64,000 nucleotides of DNA from Rhodoblastus sp963727035. Lineage in GTDB: Bacteria > Pseudomonadota > Alphaproteobacteria > Rhizobiales > Beijerinckiaceae. The notes below the pieces were generated by a model, which saw only the letters and a list, made by a program, of their open reading frames with translations, had not been told where the DNA came from and did not search any database. The stretch spans positions 186,001 to 250,000 of the forward strand of contig CAVSEY010000021.1 of the NCBI GenBank assembly GCA_963727035.1, written 5' to 3'. Numbering within the stretch: position 1 is the stretch's first letter; each line of letters begins with the position of its first letter. A program made the position numbers and the translations under genes. Of the stretch, positions 50,924 to 60,010 are shown piece by piece.

Positions 50924-52460
50924 TCAAGCCGTCCGCCGCCGGTCGATCGCGCCGTGGACGATCCGCCGCAGCGCGGCGTTTTTGGGCGTCAGGATCGCGC
51001 CGTCGATCACTTCGAGACGGCCCCAGCGGTTGAGCGTATGCAGCCTGCCGCCGGGCCATGCCGGCCCCGGCGAAATCAGGCTCATCCGGGTCTGGGCGAA
51101 ATTTTCCTCGTCCAGCGCGTCGATGCGCGCCAGCGCCAGTTTTTTGCCGTATCCGGTCGAGCAGTCCTGAACCGGGCGCCACAGCGCGCCCTCAACTTCG
51201 ACCACGGCGCCCGCGGGGCGCGCGAGCCGCGAGTCGATGAGAGCCGGACGCAGGGCATGTTCCCGCCAGGGTCCGAACAGATCGGCGGCGTGATGGATCG
51301 CCAGCGTGTCGGAATAGCCCCCGGCGCCGTCGCGCACGACGGACATCATCCAGAACCGGCCGGCATGGCGGAAGATGGTGGCGTCGGCGGCTTCGACGCC
51401 TTCGAGCAACTGGCCGACGCAACGCCATCGGGTGGGGAAGTCCTCGCAGCGATAGATCGCGACGGCGCCCGAGGCCGAGGCTTCCGGGACCATGTAGAGT
51501 TCGCCCTCATGGACGATGAGGAAGGGATAGGACAGGTGCCAGGGCTCTTCCAAGCGCGGGCAAGGGCGGCCCGATTGGTCCGGACGCGTCGAAAGGCTGG
51601 ACCCAGATCGTCCCCTTGCCGGTCGCGTAATCGAGCCGCTCGTAGAACAGCGCTCTCTGGCCGCGCCATTCGATCGGAAAGGGGTCGGCCGCGAAACTCG
51701 CGCCGAGATCGGGCAGGACCTGCCATCGCGGCCCGCTTAAAGACCCGGTCTCCAGCACGCCGGGACCGTCGTGCAGGCGCCAGCCGATGCGCCAATGCGG
51801 CGAATGGCAGGATAAATGATAAATCCGTCGCAGGGCTTCGTGGGCCATGGCGCGCGCGAAAAAGGCCGCCGGGCGGCGTCCCGCGACCGGCCGGGCCGGC
51901 GGGCGCCCCAGCGGGCGTTCTTGCGCGCGGCGCGGCGACAGCAACGCCTGTTCGATCAGGAAAATGACCCGCGAAAACACCGCCTCCAGGCCGCCGGTCA
52001 GTCCGTCGGCGGCTTCGAGCGAGGGCAAAGCCTCGCCGAGGATCGCGCCGCCGCCGGCGTCCTCCAGCGCCAGCGCGGGGCAGGCGCCGCCGAGCAGTGC
52101 GGCGACCGCGCCGGCCTCGCCGGGCGCGTTGTCGTACAGCACGCGCCACAAGGCCGTTCCCGGCGCCCGCGCACCCGCCCCGGCGCCCGTCAGGTCGATG
52201 ACGACATCGGGCTTTTCTCCTTTGTCGCGCGCCGGTTCGAGCGTTGCCGCCGGCGCCCGGTCGCACAGGGTCGGGCGCATGCGCCGCAGGATGGTTTTCT
52301 CCAGGCCGAGCAAAGCGCCGACCTCGGCGGGAAAGCCGCCGGCGCCGTCCTGGCGCGCGAGGCGCACGCTCGCCCGCGGCAGCACATGCGCGAGCCGGTC
52401 GCGCAGCCTTTGGTGCCAGCGGCGGAAATTGCGCGGATCGATCAGGATTTCTATTTGCAC
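50924..52460 (-). pseudogene. Propeller-type glycan-biosynthesis protein, frameshifted
   Basis: Two pieces form one gene of about 512 codons. The N-terminal piece, from GTG 52460 (EILIDPRNFRRWHQRLRDRLA), contains a formyltransferase/GT-like domain and the start of a beta-propeller (WRIGWRLHDGP, FAADPFPIEWRGQRALFYERLDYATGKG). The C-terminal piece, 50924-51553 in another frame, continues it (EPWHLSYPFLIVHEGELYMVPEASASGAVAIYR..., GRFWMMSV, LFGPWREHALRP). The repeated YPF/ADPF-x-GE-xxY-x-PE pattern resembles the propeller of glucosamine inositolphosphorylceramide-transferase-like proteins. The frame break lies near 51550. Confidence 0.78.
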
Positions 52461-52467
52461 GGCTCGT

Positions 52468-53676
52468 CTATCTGTTCGGCCTGGCGTCCGCCGCCTGAAG
52501 AAGCTGCATGAATTCATCGACCATTCTGTCGAGCGGGAATTTTTGGCTCAATTTGCGTCCCCGTGCGGAAAATTCCGCCGCCAGATCCTTGTCCTGGCAG
52601 GCGCGCCGCACGGCGGCGGCGAAAGCCTCGGTGTCGCTGGCGTCGACGAACAGGGCGCAGGGGCCGCCCTCGACCGACAGGACCTCCCTCAACACCGGAA
52701 GATCGTTGACGACGACCGGCACGCCGGCCTGCGCCGCCTCGACCGGCGCCAGACCGAAGGACTCGCCGGCGCTGGGATGGACGAAGGCGTCGAGCGCGGC
52801 GAGAAAGACCCCCATCGTCCTGGTGTCGAGTTCGCCGAGGAAACGCACGCGCCCGGCGACGCCAAGCTCGCGCGCCACCGCCTCCAGACGTAGCCTGTCA
52901 GGGCCCTGACCAGCGAGGACGAGAAGCTGATCCCGGTTGATCGTCAGCAGCCTGATGGCGAGATCGAGTTGCTTACCCTCGTGCAGACGCGCGGCGCAGC
53001 CGATGATTTCCGCGTCGGGCGGCAGATCGAGCGCGCGGCGCGCTTCCGCCTTGGTCATCGCCACGGATTTGTCGAAAAAGCCATGATCGATCCGCACCAG
53101 GCGCCGGGCATAGGACGAGGGATAGGCGCCGTACACGGCCTCGGTCTCCGACGAATTCACCACGATGCGATCGTAGAATCCGAGGCGCCCAAGCCAGAAA
53201 TCGGCCGCGCGCGCCCAGGCTGGAATAGCGCGCGGCGTGGTGACCTGGTTGGCGATGATCAAAGGCACGCCGGCAAGGCGGGCGATGGGCGCGGCGATCA
53301 GATTGCCGTAATGCTGCAGGGCGACAACGGCGTCGGGCGCCTCGCGGCGAAAATGGCGAAAAAGCGCGATCAGCAGTTTCACCAGGGCGAGCGGCGACGA
53401 CGGCCGCCGGCGCGCGCAAAAGAACACATTGTCCTCGGCGTCGAAGGAGTCGGTGCGGCGGAAGAAAAAGACCTGACCGGTCCGCCAGCCGTTGCGGCTT
53501 GCGCCATGCGCCAGTTGCCGCGCGACTTCCTGCGCGCCGGCGTTCTCGGCCTGAGTCTGCACGAAAAGAACGCGCCGGGGTTGGTCGACGTCCCGGTCGC
53601 GGGTTTGAAGCCGCTTCGCAGCCGGAAAGCCGGACTCGAGCGGGACCGAATTCTCCGGCGCGGCAAACTGGGTCAT
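52468..53676 (-). CDS. GT4-family (group 1) glycosyltransferase
   Basis: A 402-residue GT-B glycosyltransferase. The N-domain starts RVLFVQTQAENAGAQEVARQLAHG. The C-domain has IIGCAARLHEGKQLDLAIRLL, QLLVLAGQGPDRLRLEAVARELGVAGRVRFLGEL and AFVHPSAGESFGLAPVEAAQAGVPVVV with the E-x7-E donor-site glutamates. The ATG at 53676 is chosen; the upstream 60 codons in frame look non-coding. It ends 7 bp before the propeller-type gene, so the two are one transcription unit. It probably adds one sugar of the locus's repeat unit. Confidence 0.88.
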   Translation of the reverse strand: MTQFAAPENSVPLESGFPAAKRLQTRDRDVDQPRRVLFVQTQAENAGAQEVARQLAHGASRNGWRTGQVFFFRRTDSFDAEDNVFFCARRRPSSPLALVKLLIALFRHFRREAPDAVVALQHYGNLIAAPIARLAGVPLIIANQVTTPRAIPAWARAADFWLGRLGFYDRIVVNSSETEAVYGAYPSSYARRLVRIDHGFFDKSVAMTKAEARRALDLPPDAEIIGCAARLHEGKQLDLAIRLLTINRDQLLVLAGQGPDRLRLEAVARELGVAGRVRFLGELDTRTMGVFLAALDAFVHPSAGESFGLAPVEAAQAGVPVVVNDLPVLREVLSVEGGPCALFVDASDTEAFAAAVRRACQDKDLAAEFSARGRKLSQKFPLDRMVDEFMQLLQAADARPNR

Positions 53677-53887
53677 GCAGGGTCCTCGAGGCGGCGTGAC
53701 GGCGCTGCGGCGATTATAGCGGAAAGCGCTCGCCTTGGGTTGGTTCTGGCGCGAGAACCTTTTGTTATGGTTGAAATCTAACGCTTGTTTCCCGTTCGCG
53801 AACGACCCTACGGCGGAAAGGGGCTCTTCGCCCCGATCTTCCAAACGTGGCTCTTTCAAAAATGAATTACTGTAGTTAGCCTATCTC

Positions 53888-54838
53888 ATGTCCTTATCCG
53901 AATTCCCCGGCGTTAAGACGCCTCCCAAATATGAAGCCGAGTTCCTGCGGTTCATGAATCCGCTGTTGGACGCGATGCGCGAAAAAGGCGGTCAAGCCCG
54001 GCCTCGCGAAATCTACGAAGCGATCGCGCATAATCTCAATCTGTCCGAGGAGGAACGCACAGTCACGAACAGAAATGGATATCCGAGATTCGAAAACCAG
54101 ATTGCGTGGGCGCGCTCCTATTTTGTCAAAACCGGCTATCTCAACTCTCCATCTCGCGGCGTCTGGCGACTAACCGACAAGGGCAAGGAAGCCCACCTTG
54201 ACGGGCCTGACATCGACTCGATCTTTCGGCGCGTCATGGAAATGAACGCGCTCGCCAAGGCGGGAGCAGAGATTGAGACGGCGGCGGAATCTGCTCCCGA
54301 AAACAAAGCATCCACTAAAGACGACCAAGACGAAGTCATTGCGCCTTCACCGCAAACGTCGCCTTACAGCGATCATCGTCCTGCTCTTATAACGCTGATC
54401 GGCAGCATGACGCCCGCTGGTTTTGAGGATTTCTGCTCAGAATTGTTAGCCCGCGTCGGGGTGGAGGATGTTCAGACGACGCGCTATGTCAAGGATGGCG
54501 GCATCGACGGGACGGGTCGTTTGCGCATCAATGAATTCGTCTCCCAGCCGATAGCTTTTCAAGCAAAAAAATTAGACGGCTCAGGTCGTAAGGTGTCGTC
54601 GGAAGAGATACAGCGTTTTCGCGGAGCCATAGGCGGCCACATTGCCAAAGGGATTTTCTTTACCACGACGACTTTTTCAGAAGACGCTAAGCGCGAAGCG
54701 CAGGCGTCTGGAAAGGTTGAAATCGAACTCGTTGATCTCGACCGGATATTGGAGATTTGCGAGAACTACGAGATTGGACTGATCGAGCAAAAAATTCTCG
54801 TCACGGACCCTTCTTTCTTTGAACGATTCCGCCGCTAA
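53888..54838 (+). CDS. mrr: Mrr-type restriction endonuclease
   Basis: A 316-residue type IV restriction enzyme that cuts modified foreign DNA. The N-terminal winged-helix Mrr_N domain (YEAEFLRFMNPLLDAMREKGGQARPREIYEAI ... GYLNSPSRGVWRLTDKGKEA, residues about 15-105) is followed by an acidic linker and the Mrr catalytic domain (SMTPAGFEDFCSELLARVGVEDVQTT, DGGIDGTGRL with the Asp, FQAKKLDG with the Q-x-K). FQAKK in place of the commoner QVKR is conservative. Codon use is less GC-biased than in its neighbours, and it interrupts the glycan locus. Confidence 0.92.
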   Translation: MSLSEFPGVKTPPKYEAEFLRFMNPLLDAMREKGGQARPREIYEAIAHNLNLSEEERTVTNRNGYPRFENQIAWARSYFVKTGYLNSPSRGVWRLTDKGKEAHLDGPDIDSIFRRVMEMNALAKAGAEIETAAESAPENKASTKDDQDEVIAPSPQTSPYSDHRPALITLIGSMTPAGFEDFCSELLARVGVEDVQTTRYVKDGGIDGTGRLRINEFVSQPIAFQAKKLDGSGRKVSSEEIQRFRGAIGGHIAKGIFFTTTTFSEDAKREAQASGKVEIELVDLDRILEICENYEIGLIEQKILVTDPSFFERFRR

Positions 54839-54892
54839 CCAAATAAGTGGTCGCGGGTTTATTCTAAGTGTTATGTATGGATGCTGAGCTTT

Positions 54893-55591
54893 ATGAAAAT
54901 TATCACTTGGAATTGCAATGGTGCATTTAGAAAAAAGTTTCACCTAATTGAAAAATTAGGCGCTGATATTCTTGTTATACAAGAATGTGAAGACCCATCA
55001 AAAATTAAAGGTGACTATCAGGAATGGGCTAACAATTACCTTTGGATTGGCGAAAGCAAAAATAAAGGACTCGGAGTATTTTTGCGTAAGCAAAACATTA
55101 AACTTGAGGCGTTAGAATTGCACGATGACGGATTGCGGTCATTTATACCTTGCCGTATCAACGACCATATCAATTTGATTGCGGTGTGGACTAAGCAGAC
55201 GCCATCACGAAATTTTCGTTACATTGGACAGTTTTGGAAGTATCTGCAACTGCATAAAAATGAAATTAAACGCGATCCAATTATTATTTGCGGGGACTTT
55301 AATAGCAATGTGTGCTGGGATTCGAGTCATCGCGGGTGGAGCCATAGCGACGTGGTTCGTGAATTAGCAGAAATAGACATTCATAGTCTTTACCATGAAT
55401 TGACGAAAGAAAATCAAGGGAAAGAAAGCAGCCCGACTCTGTACATGCATAGGAAATTAGCGAAACCATATCACATTGATTACGCCTTCGTATCAAAAGG
55501 CCTCTTAGGCCCGGAGTCTTCTATAGAGATCGGGAAACAGGAAATTTGGCTCGATCATAGCGACCACATGCCACTGATTTTTACATTGTGA
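54893..55591 (+). CDS. Endonuclease/exonuclease/phosphatase-family protein, AT-rich
   Basis: A 232-residue EEP-superfamily (DNase I/APE-like) phosphodiesterase. Motifs: KIITWNCNGAFRKK (metal Asn), ILVIQECEDP (Glu), IIICGDFNSN (Asp/Asn), HIDYAFVS and DHSDHMPLIFTL (final Asp-His). Its base composition is clearly AT-rich compared with everything around, so it is a recent arrival. Placed 55 bp after mrr on the same strand, it may belong to the same defence cargo. Substrate (DNA, RNA or a phospholipid) cannot be told. Confidence 0.85.
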   Translation: MKIITWNCNGAFRKKFHLIEKLGADILVIQECEDPSKIKGDYQEWANNYLWIGESKNKGLGVFLRKQNIKLEALELHDDGLRSFIPCRINDHINLIAVWTKQTPSRNFRYIGQFWKYLQLHKNEIKRDPIIICGDFNSNVCWDSSHRGWSHSDVVRELAEIDIHSLYHELTKENQGKESSPTLYMHRKLAKPYHIDYAFVSKGLLGPESSIEIGKQEIWLDHSDHMPLIFTL

Positions 55592-55699
55592 CCCGCCATT
55601 CACGGAACCTTGCCGGGTGTCACGGCTGCCGTATCGGACCGGCCCCTTCGAGCCGAACACGGCCATCTCGCGAGGGCGCCAAGCGCAAGCTTTCGACCA

Positions 55700-56482
55700 C
55701 TAGCGGGTCTGGGTCAGCAGCAGATAAAGCGCGACCGGATTGGTGGTCAGGTAGCGGCGGGCGAGGCGGCGCGGTTCGAGACCCAACCGATAGGCCCATT
55801 CGAGGCCGGCCTTCTGGATCCACAGGGGCGCGCGTTTCTTCGCCCCGGAGAGGAAATCGAACAGGCCGCCCGAGGTCTTGATCATTTTGACATTGGGCAG
55901 CAGATGGGCGTAACGGGCGACAAATTCCTGCTCCAGCGGCACGCCGAGCGAAAGCCAGAGAATGTCCGGCGCGAGGGCGTTGATCTCGGCGAGCCTGGCT
56001 TTCAGCGCCTCCCCCTTGAGATAGCCATGCGAACGCCCGCGCAGGTCGAGCCGAGGAAATTGACGCCGGGTCGAATTGAACGTGGCGCGATTGACCTCTT
56101 CCGTCGCGCCGAACAGGTAGAAGCTGACGCCCTCCTCCTGGGCCATGCCGGCGACGACCGGATAGAGATCGGTGGTGGCGACGCGCTCGGGGAGCGGACG
56201 GCGCGTAAAAAAGTTCGAGGCGAAGATCATCGCCTGGCCGTCCGCGTTCAGGACATCGGCGCGGTCGATCAATCGAGCGAATTGCGGGTCTAAATGGCGG
56301 CGCGCCAACACTTCGCCATTGGTCGAGGAAAGGTAGAGCGGCCCGCGTCCGCTCGGCGCGGCCTGGGCCAGATCGATCATCAGTCGCGCGGTCTGTTGCA
56401 GGTCGAGCCGGGCGATCGACGCGCCGCCGACGATCCGACGCTCCACATGAGCGAGAATTTCCGCGCTGTCCTGTGCCGCCAT
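55700..56482 (-). CDS. WecG/TagA/CpsF-family glycosyltransferase
   Basis: A 260-residue inverting GT26 transferase that adds a sugar such as ManNAc(A) to a lipid-linked acceptor. Signatures: LYLSSTNGEVLARRH, DRADVLNADGQAMIFASNF (the N-A-DG motif), VSFYLFGATEEVNRAT, INALAPDILWLSLGVPLEQEFV and VKMIKTSGGLFDFLSGAKKRAPLWIQKAGLEWAYRL. The ATG at 56482 (MAAQDSAEIL) is preferred over 56512. It lies downstream of the chain-length gene on the same strand. Confidence 0.93.
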   Translation of the reverse strand: MAAQDSAEILAHVERRIVGGASIARLDLQQTARLMIDLAQAAPSGRGPLYLSSTNGEVLARRHLDPQFARLIDRADVLNADGQAMIFASNFFTRRPLPERVATTDLYPVVAGMAQEEGVSFYLFGATEEVNRATFNSTRRQFPRLDLRGRSHGYLKGEALKARLAEINALAPDILWLSLGVPLEQEFVARYAHLLPNVKMIKTSGGLFDFLSGAKKRAPLWIQKAGLEWAYRLGLEPRRLARRYLTTNPVALYLLLTQTR

Positions 56483-56596
56483 TGGCGCTCCCCCTGCGAT
56501 TCGGGCCGCCATGCCTCAAAATGACGCAAGGGCGACGTCTGTCCACTAGGGAAGAAAAAAGCTTGCCAGTTCAGGCAGCGGCGCGGGAAAGCGGGT

Positions 56597-58720
56597 TCAG
56601 GAGGCGAGGCGCCAGCTTTCGGCCTGGACTTCGATCCGGCGCGATTCCGCGGGATCGAAGCGCCGCAGCAGGGCGATGTCGACCTTGTTGAAGAACAGCG
56701 CGGCGTCCTCGACGCCGAGGCGGTCGATCGCCTCGGCGATCTCGGATGAAACAGTCTTGCGCCATTCTGCGACCAGCACGGTCACGTCGGCCTGACGCGC
56801 CAGCAGCGGCCCATATCCGGCTTCGAGCGCCGGGGGCCCGTCGATGACGACCACGTCGAACCATTGCCGGCACAGATGCAACAGCGCCCGAAGAGTCACG
56901 CCGCTCATCAGCGCGCTGGTCGAGGCGCGGGTTTCGGCCTCGCTGCCGCCGAAGGGCAGGACGGTATAGCCGGCGGAGGCGTTTTCGACAAAGGCGCGCT
57001 GCAGGTTCACGCCGCTGTCGAGCACGTCGATCAGGCCGAAGCGCGGGCGCCGGCCCGCGTCGGTCGGGCGGTCGGCCCGGATCAGCAGCACGCGGGCGCC
57101 GCCGTCGGCGAGAAAAGCGGCGCAAGCCCGCGCGACGGTCGAACGTCCGGCGCCGCGGAACGGCGAGGAGACCAGCACGACGCGGGCCCTGCCTTCGGCC
57201 CCTTGCGCCGCGAAGGCGCAAAGTTCGTCGAGCCAGGGCGCAAGATCCGGCCCGACCGCCGGCTTGGACGATGACTCCTTGTCCGGCTGCGGCAAAAGCG
57301 GCGCCATGCCGACGACCTTGACGCCGTCGAGACGCTCCGCCTGACGCGCCGTGGTCAGCACGCCCGGAACGGTCTCGCGCGCCAGCGCATGGGCGAGCCC
57401 GGCCAGCAGCCCGAGCAGCGCGGCGCCGGCGGCGCGCGCGGCCAAGCCGGGCTTGATCCCGTTGGGCGGCGTCGCCGGCGAAATCAGCCTGATGTCGTCG
57501 GGCGAGAGGTTGCGCGTCGCGACCAGCTGCTTCTGCCGGTCGAGCAATTGCTCGTAGATCAGCTGTTCGGCTTTCGCCTCGCGCTGCAACTGGTCGAGCT
57601 TCACCAGCTTGGGCCCGAGTTCGGCGGCCTCATCCTGCGTCGCCTTGAGCTGGCGCGCGAGGGCGTCCTCGCTTTGCCGGGCGGTCGCAAAATCGCTTTG
57701 GGCGGCGCCGGCCAGACGCGCCAGTTCGGCGCCGATCTGCCGTTTCAGCGCGGCGACACGGGCGTTCATCGCCGTCACCGCCGGATGGCGGGCGCCGAAA
57801 ATCGCCGCCTGATCCGCCGCCTGCGCGGCGAGCCGGGCATAGTCGGTCCGCAATCCCGCCAGCAGATTCGACTGCAACGCCGGGGAAAGCTCGCCGCCAT
57901 CGCCTGCCCGGCGCAATTGTTCGAAACGCGCCCGGGCCTCGGCGGTCCTGGCGCTGGCGAGCGCGAGCTGCTGGCCGAGATCATAGGCGCGGCGCTCGAG
58001 CAGGGTCGTCCCCTGGCCGACGTCCATCACGTTCAGTTTGGCCTTGAGATCGGCGACCGCCTGTTCGGCATTGTTCACCCGCCCGCTCACTTCGTCCAGC
58101 CGCGCCGCGATATCTCCGGCGACCCTGTCATTGGCGCGCGCGCGAATCTCGCGCTGGCTGTCGATGATCGCTTCCGCCGCGCCGTTGGCGATTGTGGCGG
58201 ATTCTTCGGCGGAGCCGTTGCGCGCCGTCACATCGATGACGTAAGTTGCGCCCCGGCGCGAAATATCCAGCTCTTTTCCAAGCGCCTTGATGGCCTTGTC
58301 GCGATCGCCGAACGCGCCGTCCTTCACCAGTCCCAGACGATCGGCCAGGGCGCCCAGAAAGGCGTCCGTCCGGTAGGATTGCACCAGGCTTTCGACGGCG
58401 ATCGCGTCGGCGCCGATATTCTGCACGACGTTGGCGTCCTGGGTAATATTGGTGACGCGCGGCTCCACCATGATCGTGGCGACGGCCGAATATTTGTTGA
58501 ACACCAGCAGGAAGAGGACGAAAAGCGCGCTGGCGACCAGCGCGGAGGAAAGAGCGATGCGCCGCGCATTGCGACGCAGAAACAACCAGAAGCTCGAAAG
58601 CGTCACGATGGGCGCGAAGCTCGCGGGCGAGTCGCTCCAGATTTCCATCGCGCCGTCGGAACTGTCGTCGCCCGAGACTCGGCGCCAGGACGGACCAAGG
58701 ATTTTCATGTCCATTGACAA
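56597..58720 (-). CDS. GumC/Wzc-like chain-length protein with atypical kinase domain
   Basis: A 707-residue inner-membrane co-polymerase. A Wzz-type domain with one membrane helix (IALSSALVASALFVLFLLVF) is followed by a periplasmic coiled-coil region and a second helix (AGAALLGLLAGLAHALA), then a cytoplasmic BY-kinase-like domain. The kinase P-loop reads SSPFRGAGRSTVA, with Arg where the Walker A Lys should be. Walker A' is VLLIRADRP and Walker B is DVVVIDGPPAL. The C-terminus (QAESWRLAS) lacks the tyrosine cluster. It would set polymer length together with the Wzy- and Wza-like proteins, but autophosphorylation looks doubtful. Confidence 0.88.
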   Translation of the reverse strand: MSMDMKILGPSWRRVSGDDSSDGAMEIWSDSPASFAPIVTLSSFWLFLRRNARRIALSSALVASALFVLFLLVFNKYSAVATIMVEPRVTNITQDANVVQNIGADAIAVESLVQSYRTDAFLGALADRLGLVKDGAFGDRDKAIKALGKELDISRRGATYVIDVTARNGSAEESATIANGAAEAIIDSQREIRARANDRVAGDIAARLDEVSGRVNNAEQAVADLKAKLNVMDVGQGTTLLERRAYDLGQQLALASARTAEARARFEQLRRAGDGGELSPALQSNLLAGLRTDYARLAAQAADQAAIFGARHPAVTAMNARVAALKRQIGAELARLAGAAQSDFATARQSEDALARQLKATQDEAAELGPKLVKLDQLQREAKAEQLIYEQLLDRQKQLVATRNLSPDDIRLISPATPPNGIKPGLAARAAGAALLGLLAGLAHALARETVPGVLTTARQAERLDGVKVVGMAPLLPQPDKESSSKPAVGPDLAPWLDELCAFAAQGAEGRARVVLVSSPFRGAGRSTVARACAAFLADGGARVLLIRADRPTDAGRRPRFGLIDVLDSGVNLQRAFVENASAGYTVLPFGGSEAETRASTSALMSGVTLRALLHLCRQWFDVVVIDGPPALEAGYGPLLARQADVTVLVAEWRKTVSSEIAEAIDRLGVEDAALFFNKVDIALLRRFDPAESRRIEVQAESWRLAS

Positions 58721-58881
58721 CTCGAAGCCCAGGAAAATAGGCGATTTCGCGCGAAACGCCTTGGGCTATAAAATACAGAAATGGTAAATGATGTGTTGCC
58801 GACCGGCCAAGAGCGCCTTTGAGGCTTGCCCGGGACGAGCCGGCCGGCGCATTCTCGCGGTCGGCGAAAGGGAAGCCAAAC

Positions 58882-60010
58882 GTGACTTTCGCGCTCGACC
58901 GGCGCAAATTGCTGACGGGCCTCGCGGCCTCCGGCGCTTTCGGAGCCTGCGCCCGCGCCGGTGAGGAAAAATATCGACCGGGCGCCGGGATGCCGCCCGC
59001 GCTGCGGCGCGGGTTCAACCTGCCCGATCAGGCGCCGCGCCGGGAGGGCAAAGCCGCCGATCCGGCGATGCTCGCGGCGCTGCGCCGGCGCGGCATGACG
59101 CACATCCGCCTGCCCCTCGTCGCGGAAGCCGCATTGCCCTATTTTTCCGGGCCGGCCACGCGCGGCGCGGCGCTCGACGATCTCGAGCGGAATTCTGGGA
59201 CTGCTGCTCGAACTTGATTATTCCGTCACGGTCGATCTTCACGCCGACGGCCCGTTCCACGACCTGCTGCGCTCCGATCCCGCCGAGGCGCAAAGAGCCT
59301 TGCGCGCCGGATGGCGCGGCGTTGCCGCGCGCATCGGCCATTGGCCGGCGTCCCGCGTCTTTGCCGAACTGCTGAACGAGCCCGACACCAGCGACGATGT
59401 CTGGCGGCCCTTCGCGGAGGAACTGGCTGGAGAGGTCAGGGCGCTGCTGCCGCGCACGACGCTGATCACCGGCCCGGCGCCGTTTCAGCGCCTCGAACAA
59501 TTGGCGCGATGGCGGCCGTTCGCGGACCGCAATGTCGTCTATGCGGTCCATTTCTACACGCCGATGATCTTTACCCATCAGGGGCTGAACTGGGACGCCT
59601 CCAGTCCCTATCGACATCTTGAGGGCGTGCCGTTTCCGCTGGCCGAGCACGATCCTGTGCTGGCGCGCCTGCGCGCGGAGGCGCTGGCGCGCGGAGATCA
59701 AGCGGCGGCGCAAGTCCTGGAGGAAGCCGCGCAGACGGCGTGGACGCCGGCCGCCATTTCGGCGCAATTCGCCGCGCTGGCGGCCTGGAGCGCCAGCCAT
59801 TCCGTCCCCGTGATCGTCAACGAATTCGGCGTCCTGCGCTTCAAGGCGCCGCGCGCCGGCCGTCTGGCCTGGCTCGCCGCGGTCCGCGCCGCGGCGCAGG
59901 CCAACGGCTTCGGCTGGGCGCATTGGGATTACGCCGGCGGCTTCGGCCTGCTCGACGAACAGGGCCGGCTCGACGAAGGCGTCATGAGCGCATTGCTGCC
60001 GGACGGCTGA
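58882..60010 (+). pseudogene. GH5-family glycoside hydrolase, frameshifted
   Basis: From GTG 58882 there is a Tat-like signal (LDRRKLLTGLAASGAFGACA) and the barrel start RRGFNLPDQ and HIRLPLVAEAALPYF. A frameshift near 59195 separates this from the rest, which runs from VTVDLHADGPF through VFAELLNEPDTSDDVW (acid/base Glu in NEP), VVYAVHFYTP and VIVNEFGV (nucleophile Glu) to the stop at 60010. All GH5 active-site residues are encoded. Such hydrolases often trim the polymer during export. The 3' end overlaps the convergent polymerase gene by 29 bp. Confidence 0.82.

Noticed and set aside
53719..53887. Longer N-terminus for the GT4 gene (start near 53859)
   Set aside because: The extra codons are not family-like and occupy the promoter region of mrr. 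The ATG at 53676 fits the GT4 start better.
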